The notes beneath the pieces are model-generated. The model saw only the letters and a program-made list of their open reading frames with translations, ran no database searches and was not told the origin of the DNA. Positions 1 through 8,801 of a DNA stretch of 64,000 nucleotides are shown here, piece by piece. The translations under genes and the position numbers were made by a program. The DNA is from Zoroaster sp. YZ-2022. Its lineage: Eukaryota; Echinodermata; Asteroidea; Forcipulatida; Zoroasteridae. Position 1 is the first letter of the stretch, and each line of letters begins with the position of its first letter. Location of the stretch: positions 60,451,152 through 60,515,151 of the forward strand of contig CM055817.1 in NCBI GenBank assembly GCA_029582265.1, written 5' to 3'.

Positions 1-221
1 ACTAATTATCCTGCCTTGCACTGATTACCCAAACTTGCAAAAATGCGATTTGAATTTGTCATTTTCAATAACAATGTACTCGGTCATGTGTGACAGCAAT
101 GGGTCAATAAAGGTATCAATGGAAAGCTGAGGAGTTCCTCTTCTTTGGTACACTACATGTAAATTGTCAAACTAAATAACCTTGGCATATTAACCCCCTG
201 AATTCGGATTACCTTTTTTTT

Positions 222-458
222 GATACGCACTGTATAGTCCTATTTAAAAACCCAAGAGATGCCTCCCAAATTAATCATCTAGCTCGACAGATGTATCCTA
301 ATAAATCAAAGTTCATGGTGGAAGCTTACCGAGATGCCACTTTAAACCCCTACGCTTACCTATTTGTTGACCTGAAACCAACAACTTCGGAAGAGATGAG
401 ACTCCGAACCAATATATTTAACGGTGAATTTCCAATCGTGTACGTCCCCAAGGTATAA
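222..458 (+). pseudogene. Packaging ATPase (FtsK/HerA, A32-like), C-terminal fragment
   Basis: The reading frame from 222 to the TAA at 456-458 matches the C-terminal end of the Polinton DNA-packaging ATPase family. The recognisable signature is the 'LFKNPRD' strand followed by 'ARQMYP', and a terminal block around 'YLFVDLKPTT' and 'LRTNIF'. The Walker A and B motifs, which lie upstream in the family, are absent. Just upstream (211-221) is a T-run, and sequence before it no longer reads as this protein, so the gene is 5'-truncated or frameshifted there. The stop codon overlaps a polyadenylation-type hexamer (TAAATAAA, 456-463). Confidence 0.7.
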
Positions 459-488
459 ATAAACAGTGTCTGACGACTAGTCAATCAG

Positions 489-821
489 TTGAAGACGTCG
501 AGGCGCCTGCATAACCATGCTCCCTACCTCCACGTTCTGGCAAAGGGAACTGCCAAGCAACGTCAGGGTGTAATCCGCGGTGCCAGCAAAGAATTAATGA
601 GTTGTTTGTGTGAGTGCGCCCTCAACGTTCTGAATGGTAATATCCCCTTAAAACCAGCTGACAAAAAGAAACTTAAAAAGTACAAAAACAACCTCAGGTC
701 TCTTACCAATAGAAAATTGAGTGCCGAAAAGAAGAAGAAAACTCTGAGTCAAAAGGGAGGATTTCTCGGTGCGTTACTTACTCCGGTTTTAAGTGCGCTT
801 GGAGGACTTTTGTTTAAATAA
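489..821 (+). CDS. Small conserved Polinton protein with hydrophobic C-terminus
   Basis: A 110-residue basic protein. The N-terminal 'SRRLHNHAPYL' block recurs in Polinton/adintovirus gene sets, from memory of the family. The C-terminus (about residues 88-110) is Gly/Leu-rich and hydrophobic, as in small membrane-active virion proteins. Residues 57-86 are Lys-rich. The conserved N-terminus begins at a TTG at 489, with no ATG until residue 37; the original ATG was probably lost, another sign of decay. It ends 2 bases before the ATG of the next gene, and its stop overlaps an AATAAA (817-822). Function is not established; a virion or DNA-condensing role is inference. Confidence 0.6.
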   Translation: MKTSRRLHNHAPYLHVLAKGTAKQRQGVIRGASKELMSCLCECALNVLNGNIPLKPADKKKLKKYKNNLRSLTNRKLSAEKKKKTLSQKGGFLGALLTPVLSALGGLLFK

Positions 822-823
822 AT

Positions 824-1342
824 ATGGAGCACACCAAGAAAATGGTTCTGATCCCCCAAGAGACTCTGACAAAACTTCAATCGGTAAGACGTTTGGAACA
901 AACACCAAGAACTCGCGTTGTGCACGGGATAGACACCGATATGAGACAATTACTAGAACGACAAGACCTGACAGATGACCAGAAAATCAAACTCTATCAT
1001 CAGACACTACAAAGATACATTGAACTAAATAAACAAAGGATGGCCCCCTTAACCATGACTTTACAAACGGAAAATGACAAAACAGATCACCGGTTGGTGA
1101 TCTGTTTTGTCAAGCTGAAGCGTGAGCTACCTCAGCCGGCTCGAATACCTCCAAAGTTAAAACGAAAAAAGGTGTTTAAGACCCCCTCCAAATTAAAAGT
1201 TCCCCTGTGGCCAGACGAAGACGAGTATGGGTTACCCCGACTATTTGCTGAAGCTTCCCATCTTGATACTCCTTCCGTAAAGAAGAAACGTACGAGTAAA
1301 ACAACACCTACGCTTTCAAAACGAAAGTGGACTTCATATTAA
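824..1342 (+). CDS. Conserved Polinton hypothetical protein
   Basis: 172 residues from an ATG at 824, only 2 bases after the previous stop. The N-terminal half ('KMVLIPQETL', then 'LTDDQKIKLYHQTLQRY', about residues 5-70) looks like the widespread small Polinton protein that precedes the integrase. The C-terminal half is Lys/Pro-rich with several basic patches suggesting nuclear or DNA-binding localisation. The middle is odd: codons around residues 84-97 lie on a perfect 17-bp-arm hairpin (1075-1112), so part of the protein may come from a local inverted duplication and not from the ancestral frame. I know of no established function. Confidence 0.55.
   Translation: MEHTKKMVLIPQETLTKLQSVRRLEQTPRTRVVHGIDTDMRQLLERQDLTDDQKIKLYHQTLQRYIELNKQRMAPLTMTLQTENDKTDHRLVICFVKLKRELPQPARIPPKLKRKKVFKTPSKLKVPLWPDEDEYGLPRLFAEASHLDTPSVKKKRTSKTTPTLSKRKWTSY
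1075..1112. repeat. Perfect hairpin inside coding sequence
   Basis: Left arm 1075-1091 and right arm 1096-1112 are exact reverse complements (17 bp) around a 4-base loop (ggtt). The hairpin lies fully inside the 824-1342 reading frame without closing it. Confidence 0.9.
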
Positions 1343-1388
1343 GACAGGAACTAGGTACAAACCAATCATTTTGACAGCAGACGTCATC

Positions 1389-1490
1389 ATGGCGTGTTGT
1401 CCCCCAAAGCCAACCTGTGGATTTAGAAATATTTTAAAGAAAATTCGGTGCGTGTCGGTCTGTTGTATTAAAGAGCACTCTCATAATTGA
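1389..1490 (+). CDS. Possible 33-residue Cys-rich mini-protein
   Basis: An ATG preceded by 'catc' (1385-1388), the same context seen before other ATGs of this element (2629, 3379, 5166), opens a 33-codon frame to the TGA at 1488. The product starts MACCPP and has six Cys, including N-terminal CC and a second CC pair near the end, with basic residues between them. Cys pairs beside the initiator Met could be lipid-modified, which is inference. It fills most of the gap between the 172-residue gene and the integrase. The evidence is only position, start context and composition, so it could be chance. Confidence 0.3.
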   Translation: MACCPPKPTCGFRNILKKIRCVSVCCIKEHSHN

Positions 1491-1508
1491 AAGCTCTGAA
1501 TTTACAGA

Positions 1509-2579
1509 TGGAGGAGGAGTACCTAAAGAGGGTGTATTACGACCCCCAGCACCCCGCCGCTTTTGGCGGTGTGGAAGCTGTTTACCGTGCTGTAAAAAAG
1601 CCAGAGTCAATATCAACAGAAAACAGATAGAGAAATGGTTGAGCAAACAGCCTGTTTACACGTTACACAAACCAATTTGTAAACATTTTAAACGGAACAG
1701 AGTCGTGGTAGATGGAATCGATCAACAGTGGCAAGCAGATCTAGTCGATATGACAGTATTGGCTAAATACAATGGGGGATATAAATATCTACTGACGTGT
1801 ATTGACATATTATCAAAGTACGCATGGACCATTCCCCTTAAGAACAAGACCGGGCTTGTTCTGATCGATGCATTCAAACAAATATTGAAAAGTGGGCGTA
1901 AGCCACACCTCCTCCAGACAGACAAAGGTACAGAATTTATCAACCGAAACTTTCAGAAGTTGTTAAAAAAAAAAAGAGATCCGTTTTTTCACAACCCAAA
2001 ACGAGACAAAAGCCAGCGTGGTGGAAAGATTTAACAGAACTCTCAAAACCAAAAATTGTGGAAATACTTTACGGCCAACAACACGTATGCATACATGGAG
2101 GTTTTGCCAAAGTTACTATCGGCCTACAATCATTCATATCATCGAAGCATCAAGACTATTCCCGCATCTGTGAATATACTGACAACGCCGATCATGTATG
2201 GCGAACGTTATACGGCGCAGACGTCAGACCTACTCGCACTAATTTTAAGTTTAATGTTGGGGATACAGTCCGTATCAGTATGGCGGCCAGACCATTTCGC
2301 AAGGGTTACCTTCCAAACTGGACCACTGAAATTTTTACCGTCAGTGCTAAGATCCATCGGTACCCTCCCGTGTACAGGATAAAGGATTATGACGGTGAAG
2401 AAGTAGATGGTACTTTCTATGAGCAGGAATTACAACGGGTGATCAAAACGGACGATATGTATCAGGTGGAGAAAGCGCTGGATACCAGAAAACGGCGTAA
2501 AAAGACAGAGTTTTTTGTCAAATGGGTCGGCTATCCCGATAAGTTCAATAGTTGGGTGACTGATCTACATATCATATAA
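1509..2579 (+). pseudogene. Retrovirus-like integrase with chromodomain, frameshifted
   Basis: The first Met is at 1509. Family blocks appear in order but in changing frames: an N-terminal 'YYDPQHPAAFGG' block; the core with catalytic Asp in 'WQADLVDM', then 'DILSKYAW'; second Asp in 'LLQTDKGTEF'; third acidic residue in 'VVERFNRTLK'; a 'YNHSYHRSIK' block; and a C-terminal chromodomain ('YQVEKALD' to 'VKWVGYPDKFNSW', about 2455-2560). The frame breaks near 1596 (A-run), 1967-1976 (A-run), 1984-1989 (T-run), 2052-2056 and about 2170. All three DDE residues are still coded, but no full protein can be read. In the family this enzyme integrates element DNA, and the chromodomain is thought to guide targeting. 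An AATAAA lies just after the stop (2585-2590). Confidence 0.85.
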
Positions 2580-2628
2580 AAAACAAATAAAGACCAATTG
2601 ATTGCCATACACTACTCAAAATTACATC

Positions 2629-3373
2629 ATGGCGGACTCATTCTACGTCACGCTCCCAAGCAACAGCTCCATGGATACTCATCCAGATAATACGTTGACT
2701 CATTTCTATGTGACTCTTCCGACACCACTCGTGTTTGAGGGAGATTGGGAAGTGGGACTGGCGGAATTTACTTATCCACACTGCTGGTTCAATGTCATCG
2801 ACACTAAAATAATGTATGGGTGTTCAGCCAGAGATTCGCCACCTAATTTCCATTTGCATTTTCTACCTCCTGGTTACTATACCCAAACCCTGTGGAAATG
2901 TTGGAGAATATTAAACCACCTCCCGACCACGACGGACTTGTCAGTATTAAATATAATAAATACAACCAGAAAATAATTATCAAGACAAAGGATGATGTGA
3001 TCGTCAACTTGTTTACTAAAATAAAAGACCTGTTCGGATTTAATGAGAATGAAGCAATTGTTACGGGAATTCAAAAAGGTTCTCGAGTTGTAGACATCAA
3101 TTCATTTCACTCAATGTTTTTATACTCATAGAGTACCACACCGTGGGTGACACGAGAACCCCCTTGCTACGAACTGTAAACGTGGAAGGAAACCCTGGCG
3201 AAATCATTAGCAAAACTTACGACAGTCCACATTATATTTCCTTGAAACAAAATCTAGTGGATACGATTGAAATAGATATAAGGGGTGACACGGGACAACC
3301 TATTCCATTCGTGAGTGGTAAGGTGATCGTGAAACTTCACTTTAGGAAACGGCGCTCGTCATACTTTAACTGA
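2629..3373 (+). pseudogene. Penton-like (minor capsid) protein, frameshifted
   Basis: The start is the ATG at 2629 ('MADSFYVTLPSNSS'), not the TTG at 2602. The order of blocks fits the Polinton minor-capsid family: 'FYVTLPSNSS', 'WEVGLAEFTYP', 'LPPGYY', a middle block to about 3120, and a final block with 'YDSPHYISL', 'DTIEIDIR' and 'VKLHFRK'. These blocks sit in three different frames, with breaks near 2885-2895 and near 3116-3124 (next to a T-run). The intact family member would be about 245 residues. Its assignment as penton base (single jelly roll) rests on family knowledge; the fold cannot be seen from sequence alone. Confidence 0.65.
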
Positions 3374-3378
3374 TCATC

Positions 3379-3801
3379 ATGAGACGATTCATTCCCGACA
3401 GTAAACATTATGAACATTACTATACTCAACAAGTTGGAATGGGTCTTCCTGTGTTTACGGGACCGCGGACCCAAAGAGGGTACGGACTAGGTGGGATTCT
3501 TGGAGGACTCTTCCGGTCGGCTATGCCCTTAATCAAACAAGGTGTTAAGACGTTGGGTTGGCAGGCTCTCAGTACGGGTGTCGGCATTGCCCAAGATGCC
3601 TTGGAAGGTACAAATATCAAGACAGCTGCCAAAACCAGATTCCGCCAAGCTGGACGTAATCTAACCCAAAAGGCAATTCGTGGTTTAGAAGCGAGAGCAA
3701 CGAGAAGCCAGCGACGTGATATAAAAAGGAAAGCGAGCGGCAGACGTTCCACTTCTGCATCTGGCAAGCGAGCGAAAAGATCGTTTGACATTTTTTATTA
3801 G
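3379..3801 (+). CDS. Glycine-rich/basic virion-core-like protein (pVI/pX-like)
   Basis: 140 residues from an ATG at 3379, 5 bases after the penton-like gene. Residues 20-55 are Gly-rich and amphipathic ('GYGLGGILGGLFRSAM'), like membrane-active adenoviral-type minor proteins. Residues 75-133 are strongly basic with an Arg/Lys-rich, low-complexity stretch suited to binding DNA. It sits between penton-like and major capsid genes, the usual place for this class in Polintons. The frame is fully open, unlike both neighbours. The exact adenoviral counterpart (pVI or pX) is uncertain. Confidence 0.6.
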   Translation: MRRFIPDSKHYEHYYTQQVGMGLPVFTGPRTQRGYGLGGILGGLFRSAMPLIKQGVKTLGWQALSTGVGIAQDALEGTNIKTAAKTRFRQAGRNLTQKAIRGLEARATRSQRRDIKRKASGRRSTSASGKRAKRSFDIFY

Positions 3802-3832
3802 TATTCTTATCAACAAGACTTTGTGAATCGTC

Positions 3833-5145
3833 ATGTCACTGTTACATAATCACTCGTGCGAGTGCACCAAATCCGAGTTGAATTTGTTTTCAATGCCACC
3901 CACCCAATCTAGTATTGAAAAAGGACAATGGGTCAAATATCACCCTATTTCTACCATATCTGATGGTGGACCCATTGAATTTTTCATTCCCGGATCGGGT
4001 GAGGAATACATGGATCTCAACCAAACCCAACATTACATCAAGGCAAAAGTAACAAAGGCAGACGGCACCAACCTTACTGATGCTGACAATGTTGCTCCCG
4101 TGAATTTATTTTTTACAATCTTTGTTTAATCAGATCGACATGAGTCTTAACGACCTCCGCACCCACCTACCCCTACCAAGCGATGATTGAAACCCTACTG
4201 AGTTACGGCAGTGATGCCAAGGCATCTCAGCTCACGGGTTCTTTGTTTTACAAGGATACCGCGGGAAGGTTTGATAATGGTGATCCCTCGGCAGTAGCCG
4301 AGGAAGTCAATGAAGGTCTGAAGAAAAGGTACAAATTCATCAAGGACAGCAACGTGGTGGATATGATAGGGCCTATACACAGCGATATTTTCTTCCAAGA
4401 CAGACACATGTTAAATGGTGTGGACGTAAAACTTAAACTGATCCGCAGCAGTGACGCTTTCTGTCTCATGGCAACGGGAGCCAACCCTGCTTACAAAGTA
4501 GTGGTACAAAACGCGTCTGTGTTTGTCAGAAAAGTAAAAGTAAGTTCTGGGGTTATGCTTGGACACATGAAAGCTTTGGAAAAAGGAACCGCGAAGTACC
4601 CCATAAAACGGAATCTTTGCAAGATGGTGTCTGTCCCACGGGGTAATCTATCACTCACTCAGGATCACGTGTTTCTCGGACAACTTCCAAGCCGTATCGT
4701 GGTGGGTTGCGTGACCAACGAAGCTTTCAACGGACGATATGGTAAAAACCCGTTTAACTTTAAGCATTTGAACTATTTAACCGTACACATAGATGGAGAA
4801 CAAATCCCATACACACCCCTAAAACCTAATTTCAACACGCCAGAAGGGAACTATATCCGAGTCTACCAAACCCTCTTCTCGCGTACAGATAAAATGTACC
4901 AAGACGAAGATAACACCATCACTCGTGAGGAGTACACAGGAGGTTACGCACTGTACGTGTTTGATCTGAGCCCCGACCTATCTATTGGAGGACACTTAAA
5001 TCTAGTAAGACACGGCAACCTTCGACTCGACGTACACTTTGCAAGTCCTCTGGATGAGACAGTCAACGTGATCATATATGCAGAGTTCAACAACATTCTG
5101 GAAATAGACCAGGCTCGTAACATCATCTTTGACTACGCCAGTTAG
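3833..5145 (+). pseudogene. Major capsid protein (double-jelly-roll type), frameshifted
   Basis: The start ATG is at 3833. The N-terminal part (98 codons) has 'IEFFIPGSGEEYMDL', and the long C-terminal part (from 4183) has 'ETLLSYGSDAKASQLTG', 'FYKDTAGR', 'PIHSDIFFQDR' and 'GGYALYVFDLSPDL'. This is the Polinton major-capsid family, which also occurs as nematode and cnidarian 'F54H12.2-like' proteins. Between 4105 and 4190 the frame shifts at a six-T run (4108-4113) and again near 4180-4186, so the two parts cannot be read as one. The intact family member is about 430-450 residues. The C-terminal 320 codons are open and end 20 bases before the protease ATG. Confidence 0.85.
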
Positions 5146-5165
5146 GTCAAAACGGACCGAACATC

Positions 5166-5702
5166 ATGAATAGCTTGGAGATAAGTTCTATTCTGAAACG
5201 GGACCGGTTCACCAAGCATTTCTTCAGAGGAGTTTTTGCCTGTGATCAACTTCCGAAGCAGTTTGTTCCACACCCCAGCGCTATTGTCATTAATACAGAC
5301 CCTGCGGATAAGCCAGGAGAACACTGGGTGGCAATCTACATTACACGAGATGGTGTGGGTGAATATTTTGACTCATACGGACTACATCCCAAGGTACCGC
5401 AGATTGAACATTTCCTTCAAAAGAATGTGAAATACACCATCTATAACACACGCCATCTTCAGGGACCTTTGTCAACCGTCTGTGGACAGTACGTCATCTT
5501 CTTCCTTTTACATCGATGCCGAGAATTGAGCATGAACAAGATTAACAAAATGTTTTCGTCGGATACAAAGGATAATGATTTGGATGTAAATAACTTTATT
5601 AGGAAACACTTTCCTCGTATTAAAACAGAAGTGTATGACGAACAATTTATTATACGTCAAATATCTAGGGCTTTGTTACATCAAGTTTCTTTTACCAAGT
5701 AG
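5166..5702 (+). CDS. Adenain-type cysteine protease
   Basis: 178 residues, fully open, with an ATG in the same 'catcatg' context as the other genes of this element. The adenoviral-protease-like catalytic set is in order: His53 in 'GEHWVAI', Asp69 in 'EYFDSYG', Gln99 and Cys106 in 'STVCGQY'. The Gln-to-Cys spacing of seven matches adenain. In this family the enzyme matures virion proteins during capsid assembly. Length is slightly below the adenoviral enzyme (about 200 residues). It is one of the best preserved genes of the element. A polyadenylation-type AATAAA lies at 5816-5821. Confidence 0.85.
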   Translation: MNSLEISSILKRDRFTKHFFRGVFACDQLPKQFVPHPSAIVINTDPADKPGEHWVAIYITRDGVGEYFDSYGLHPKVPQIEHFLQKNVKYTIYNTRHLQGPLSTVCGQYVIFFLLHRCRELSMNKINKMFSSDTKDNDLDVNNFIRKHFPRIKTEVYDEQFIIRQISRALLHQVSFTK

Positions 5703-6332
5703 GGTTTGTTTTGTTTAAAGAACCGTAGTTAGCTGATGCGTTATAATTTTGTTCTTTAATTTTATTGATAATCACCATTTCATAAATTTGTAATATATTG
5801 TATGTTTTGATGATGAATAAAATACTTGAAACTGTATATCGCCCGTTGACCACTAAAGGAATTCTGATGAATTCCAGTTGGTTTTAGGCACCTCTTGTCG
5901 TCTTTTATTATGCGTGTTTGTATTTACCCCTATCCAACTCGTATCGTTAACCCTATCCAACTCCATTGTAATACCCTATGACATAACAACAACCCTTTAC
6001 CCTCTTCTACCCTACCCATTTCCGACACAAACACTAATCTGTGTCCTTACATACAATGACACCAAAATAAAACACACAAATACACAATGTTATATTTCTT
6101 TACATTTATTTTTAAACCATTTCAACAAAAGTAATACACACAATGTTATGATTGTTATTTATTTATTAATTTAAAGGACATCATTGATATTTTCAAAACC
6201 AATTACAATATTACATTAAAAAACACTTTAATTTTAATCAATCCATTAGCAATATTAATAAACAAATAAAAGAATAAAACGATTTCACACAATAAACTTG
6301 TTCAATGGAGACGTCTCAAAGTAAACGATACA
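5703..6332. other. AT-rich convergent intergenic spacer of the Polinton
   Basis: The rightward protease gene and the leftward genes converge here. The stretch is strongly AT-rich with several AATAAA (rightward, e.g. 5816-5821) and TTTATT (leftward, e.g. 6155-6165) hexamers, consistent with 3' ends of both gene sets. No reading frame resembles a protein. Confidence 0.5.
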
Positions 6333-6761
6333 TTATGCATCCAATTGTTCAATAGTGCTACCAATCAGTTCCGTTAAATTGTTAAAAAACGTAGAGTAGA
6401 ACGAACGGGCAATGTCCTCAGGGTCCGCCCTCCACTTATTTAGGATTTCCCTAATCATAGAATGTTTATCAATGTTCAATCCCTCGTCGCTTGATTCACT
6501 AACATTTAGATAGGTGTTGACTGCGTCAAGAACGTCAACAACTTTGTCCGCGTCTACAAGCTCCACCGCTTCTTCGTAGTAATCAGATACATAGTCATAA
6601 AGACGGCATGGCGGAGGCATACCGAAAAACGCACACTCATGATCATACAGACTCGGCCAGTTTTCCTCACATCCTTCACAGCCTAGTTGTTCCTGAGCAG
6701 CATACACGAGCTTTAGTATGTTATCCGTAACCATCTTGGTCAGAATTCTTTTGATAACCAT
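6333..6761 (-). CDS. Hypothetical acidic protein with Cys/His cluster
   Basis: The open frame extends to 6896, but the first Met is at 6761, giving 142 residues. A cluster 'CEGCEENWPS' followed by a His-x-Cys resembles the CxGC...PSQ...HxC zinc-binding-like motif often seen in anonymous Polinton proteins; here the last Cys of a classical pattern is present but the usual Gln is Leu. The C-terminal half is acidic with Asp/Glu-rich helices. Just 5' of the Met the sequence contains two tandem copies of 'ctggtgggtgat'. The frame overlaps the 3' end of the WW-PC4 gene if the longer start is used. Function unknown. Confidence 0.5.
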   Translation of the reverse strand: MVIKRILTKMVTDNILKLVYAAQEQLGCEGCEENWPSLYDHECAFFGMPPPCRLYDYVSDYYEEAVELVDADKVVDVLDAVNTYLNVSESSDEGLNIDKHSMIREILNKWRADPEDIARSFYSTFFNNLTELIGSTIEQLDA

Positions 6762-6861
6762 TCTGGTGGGTGATGCGTCTTCTACAATATCAACACTGGT
6801 GGGTGATTCAATGTCACATGGAATGAGTAGTAAACAAAGAAAAGTTAATAAAGAGCTGTGT

Positions 6862-7504
6862 TTACACTGTTCCCAGGGCTTTGGTAATGTCGGCACTCTG
6901 TCCGGCCAGCATCATCCACTCTTCGGTGGTGAGATTCAACCCCTTCTTCCCAGCCAGCAATCGGGTCTTGTTTATGTTCCAATAATACTCTCTGATATTA
7001 ACGTAGGGGCGCCCCTTGAAACGTTTTACATAAGCGTAACGCTCACCTCCGATCTTGAATCTTTTGGCATTGTTCTGGTTGTCCACCTCTTCGGGGTCTG
7101 GGCTGTAACTTCTCTTGACGGTGTCCTTTCCCTTCACGTAGGGTGAACCCGAAACCCCATGGTTGTCTGCCTGCGCCTGAGAGGAATTACCGGTCAACTC
7201 GTTCACAGCGGCCCGCGCCAGAATGTCCACTCCGGTTGAGTCAACCAGTCTTCTCTGTTCACGCTGGATCGGTATGGTGGTAGGGATGGTCCAAACACTC
7301 TCTCTGGTAAATATGTTGTAGAAGTAACATCTACCCTCAGTCGAACTGTACGCTTCACGCCATCCGCTTTTGACTTGCTCATGTGTAAGTTTTTTTCACA
7401 CAGTCAAACGGTCCACTATCCAACAGAGACGTTGGGGAAGTTGGCGGCGCTACTGACATCGATACTGCATCGTAGGTTGAATTAAGATTGGAAAGTTCAG
7501 CCAT
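6862..7504 (-). pseudogene. WW plus PC4-like ssDNA-binding fusion protein, one frameshift
   Basis: The Met is at 7504. A short N-terminal tail reads to a T-run at 7391-7397 (A-run on the coding strand), where a single-base slip moves the frame. Downstream comes a WW domain ('GWREAYSS', then 'CYFYN' and a final 'WTIP'), with both signature Trp residues and the aromatic block. A linker with a basic 'KRSYSPDPEEVDNQ' region follows, then a PC4/p15-like domain ('YAYVKRFKGRPYVNIREYY', 'KKGLNLTTEEWMML') with the family's FKG, IREYY and KKG-L-L landmarks. PC4 domains bind single-stranded DNA and act in transcription or replication; WW domains bind Pro-rich peptides. The product would be about 213 residues. 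Confidence 0.65.
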
Positions 7505-7842
7505 TTTATGAGAGATACACTATACACCAACATATATTCTAGCAGAAGTATGGAATGAGTCGTAAGGGTCAAACAGTTATCCTGTTATTAGTTTCAGACA
7601 GCAACAGTCAAATTGGCAGCGTAAACTATTTCGGGTTAAACTTTATTATCCAATCAAAACACAGCACAATGGACGATTGACATTCAGAGCGCAATACATG
7701 TGGTTACGTAACGACTTGTCCGTGACGTCACACAGACAACTCCATTCATCACGATGTCAACACGTCTTAGCCCGCCCTTACCTGCTCGATGACGAAACAC
7801 TAATACCTGAAATCTATCACCCAGTTCACACAAGCACACTTA
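7505..7842. other. Non-coding stretch right of the Polinton genes
   Basis: This probably includes the upstream region of the leftward Polinton genes. A short open frame (7677-7874) has no recognisable content. I see no terminal repeat or clear element end. Confidence 0.3.
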
Positions 7843-8402
7843 TCATACACAAGACTTTATTAATTATTAATTAGAATATAATCATAAATATAAAAGATTA
7901 AAACTATATAAATATGGTTTTTTCCATGAAAGCAGTGATAATGCGTGATAATGCATTATGTCACTTGGTGACTGTCATATATGACTGTCACTGATCGTTC
8001 CTTAGAAAACCGTAGTCAGCAATAACGGCTTCCTCCAGTTTTGTTACTAAACCACTTGTTTTAAGTTGAAATTATTTTATTATCAACATGCTTTAAATCG
8101 CAAGAGTACTCTACTCATAAAACATACACCTTCAGTGAGCAGACATCTCACACTTATCATACACCAGACTTGATTAATTAATTAGAATATAATCATAAAT
8201 ATAAATGATTTAAACTACATAAATATTTTTTTTTTTTCACGACAGCAGTTCGCACCGTTGCGTGATAATGCATTTTACTATACCTCATACATATTCATGA
8301 TCGAGAGCCGAATTCTCACTGGTCCATTCACCATCACGTGCCAGATGCTATTTTGGCTGTTTACCAAGCGCCCGCAAGTATTCACGCACAGGGTAAATAC
8401 GT

Positions 8403-8444
8403 ATGCGTAGTAGTTTAACGCATATGCGTTAAACTACTACGCAT
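8403..8444. repeat. Perfect 42-bp palindrome
   Basis: Two 21-bp arms with no spacer, centred between 8423 and 8424 on 'gcatatgc'. It lies within the insert that splits the duplicated block. Confidence 0.9.
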
Positions 8445-8543
8445 GCGCTTTACGAAGCAATCGGGGGGGGGGGACAGTCGCACGGGTGAAGTACGCACGC
8501 GCGCGCCGCGCAAACATTGCCCTTGCTACAGACACATGAAAAG

Positions 8544-8615
8544 ATGGCGGCACACGTAAATGTCAATTCGCGTTTTCCCGAGCTCAATGATGCCGAACTA
8601 GAGAATATGTATGAG
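8544..8615 (+). other. Possible captured first coding exon
   Basis: An ATG at 8544 opens 24 codons beginning MAAHVNVNSRFPEL, followed by a splice-donor-like GTATAGT at 8616. The style (FPEL...AELENM) recalls the N-termini of crypton-derived or ZMYM/DUF3504-type genes, in which a short first exon starts this way; that is a loose resemblance from memory. The donor region (8603-8626) is an inverted copy of the insert's left end (8273-8297). No following exon is seen. Confidence 0.25.
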
Positions 8616-8625
8616 GTATAGTAAA

Positions 8626-8801
8626 ACAAATATAACATGGTTTATTTCGGATGGACAGTCGATATTAGCTCCCCTCGGTATTGGAAGTTGACAAACTAGT
8701 TAGCTCCCCTCGGTATTGGAAGTTGACAAACTAGTTTGTCAACTTCCAATACCTCGGGGAGCTAATATCGACTGTCCACCCTCAAACCATGTTATATTTG
8801 T
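8626..8801. repeat. Imperfect inverted repeat with internal 34-35-bp tandem copy
   Basis: Left arm 8626-8700 and right arm about 8735-8801 are reverse complements apart from a few changes ('acaaatataacatggttt', 'tggacagtcgatattagc'). The segment 8667-8700 is repeated directly at 8701-8735, so the left arm is partly duplicated. It could form a long cruciform. Confidence 0.85.

Larger units (their letters stand above)
215..7560 (+). mobile_element. Polinton/Maverick (adintovirus-like) element, 5'-truncated and decayed
   Basis: A run of genes characteristic of Polintons is present in one block: packaging ATPase end, conserved small ORFs, chromodomain integrase, penton-like protein, core-like protein, double-jelly-roll type capsid protein and adenain-type protease on the + strand, then two genes on the - strand. 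No DNA polymerase B is seen, and the ATPase is cut at about position 215, so the left part is missing or lies outside the window. The right limit is uncertain: the last recognisable gene starts at 7504, and I see no clear terminal inverted repeat. The element is a genomic relic; at least four genes carry frameshifts. Confidence 0.85.

Noticed and set aside
2602..2628. Upstream TTG start for the penton-like gene
   Set aside because: An ATG at 2629 in the usual 'catcatg' context opens the conserved block directly.
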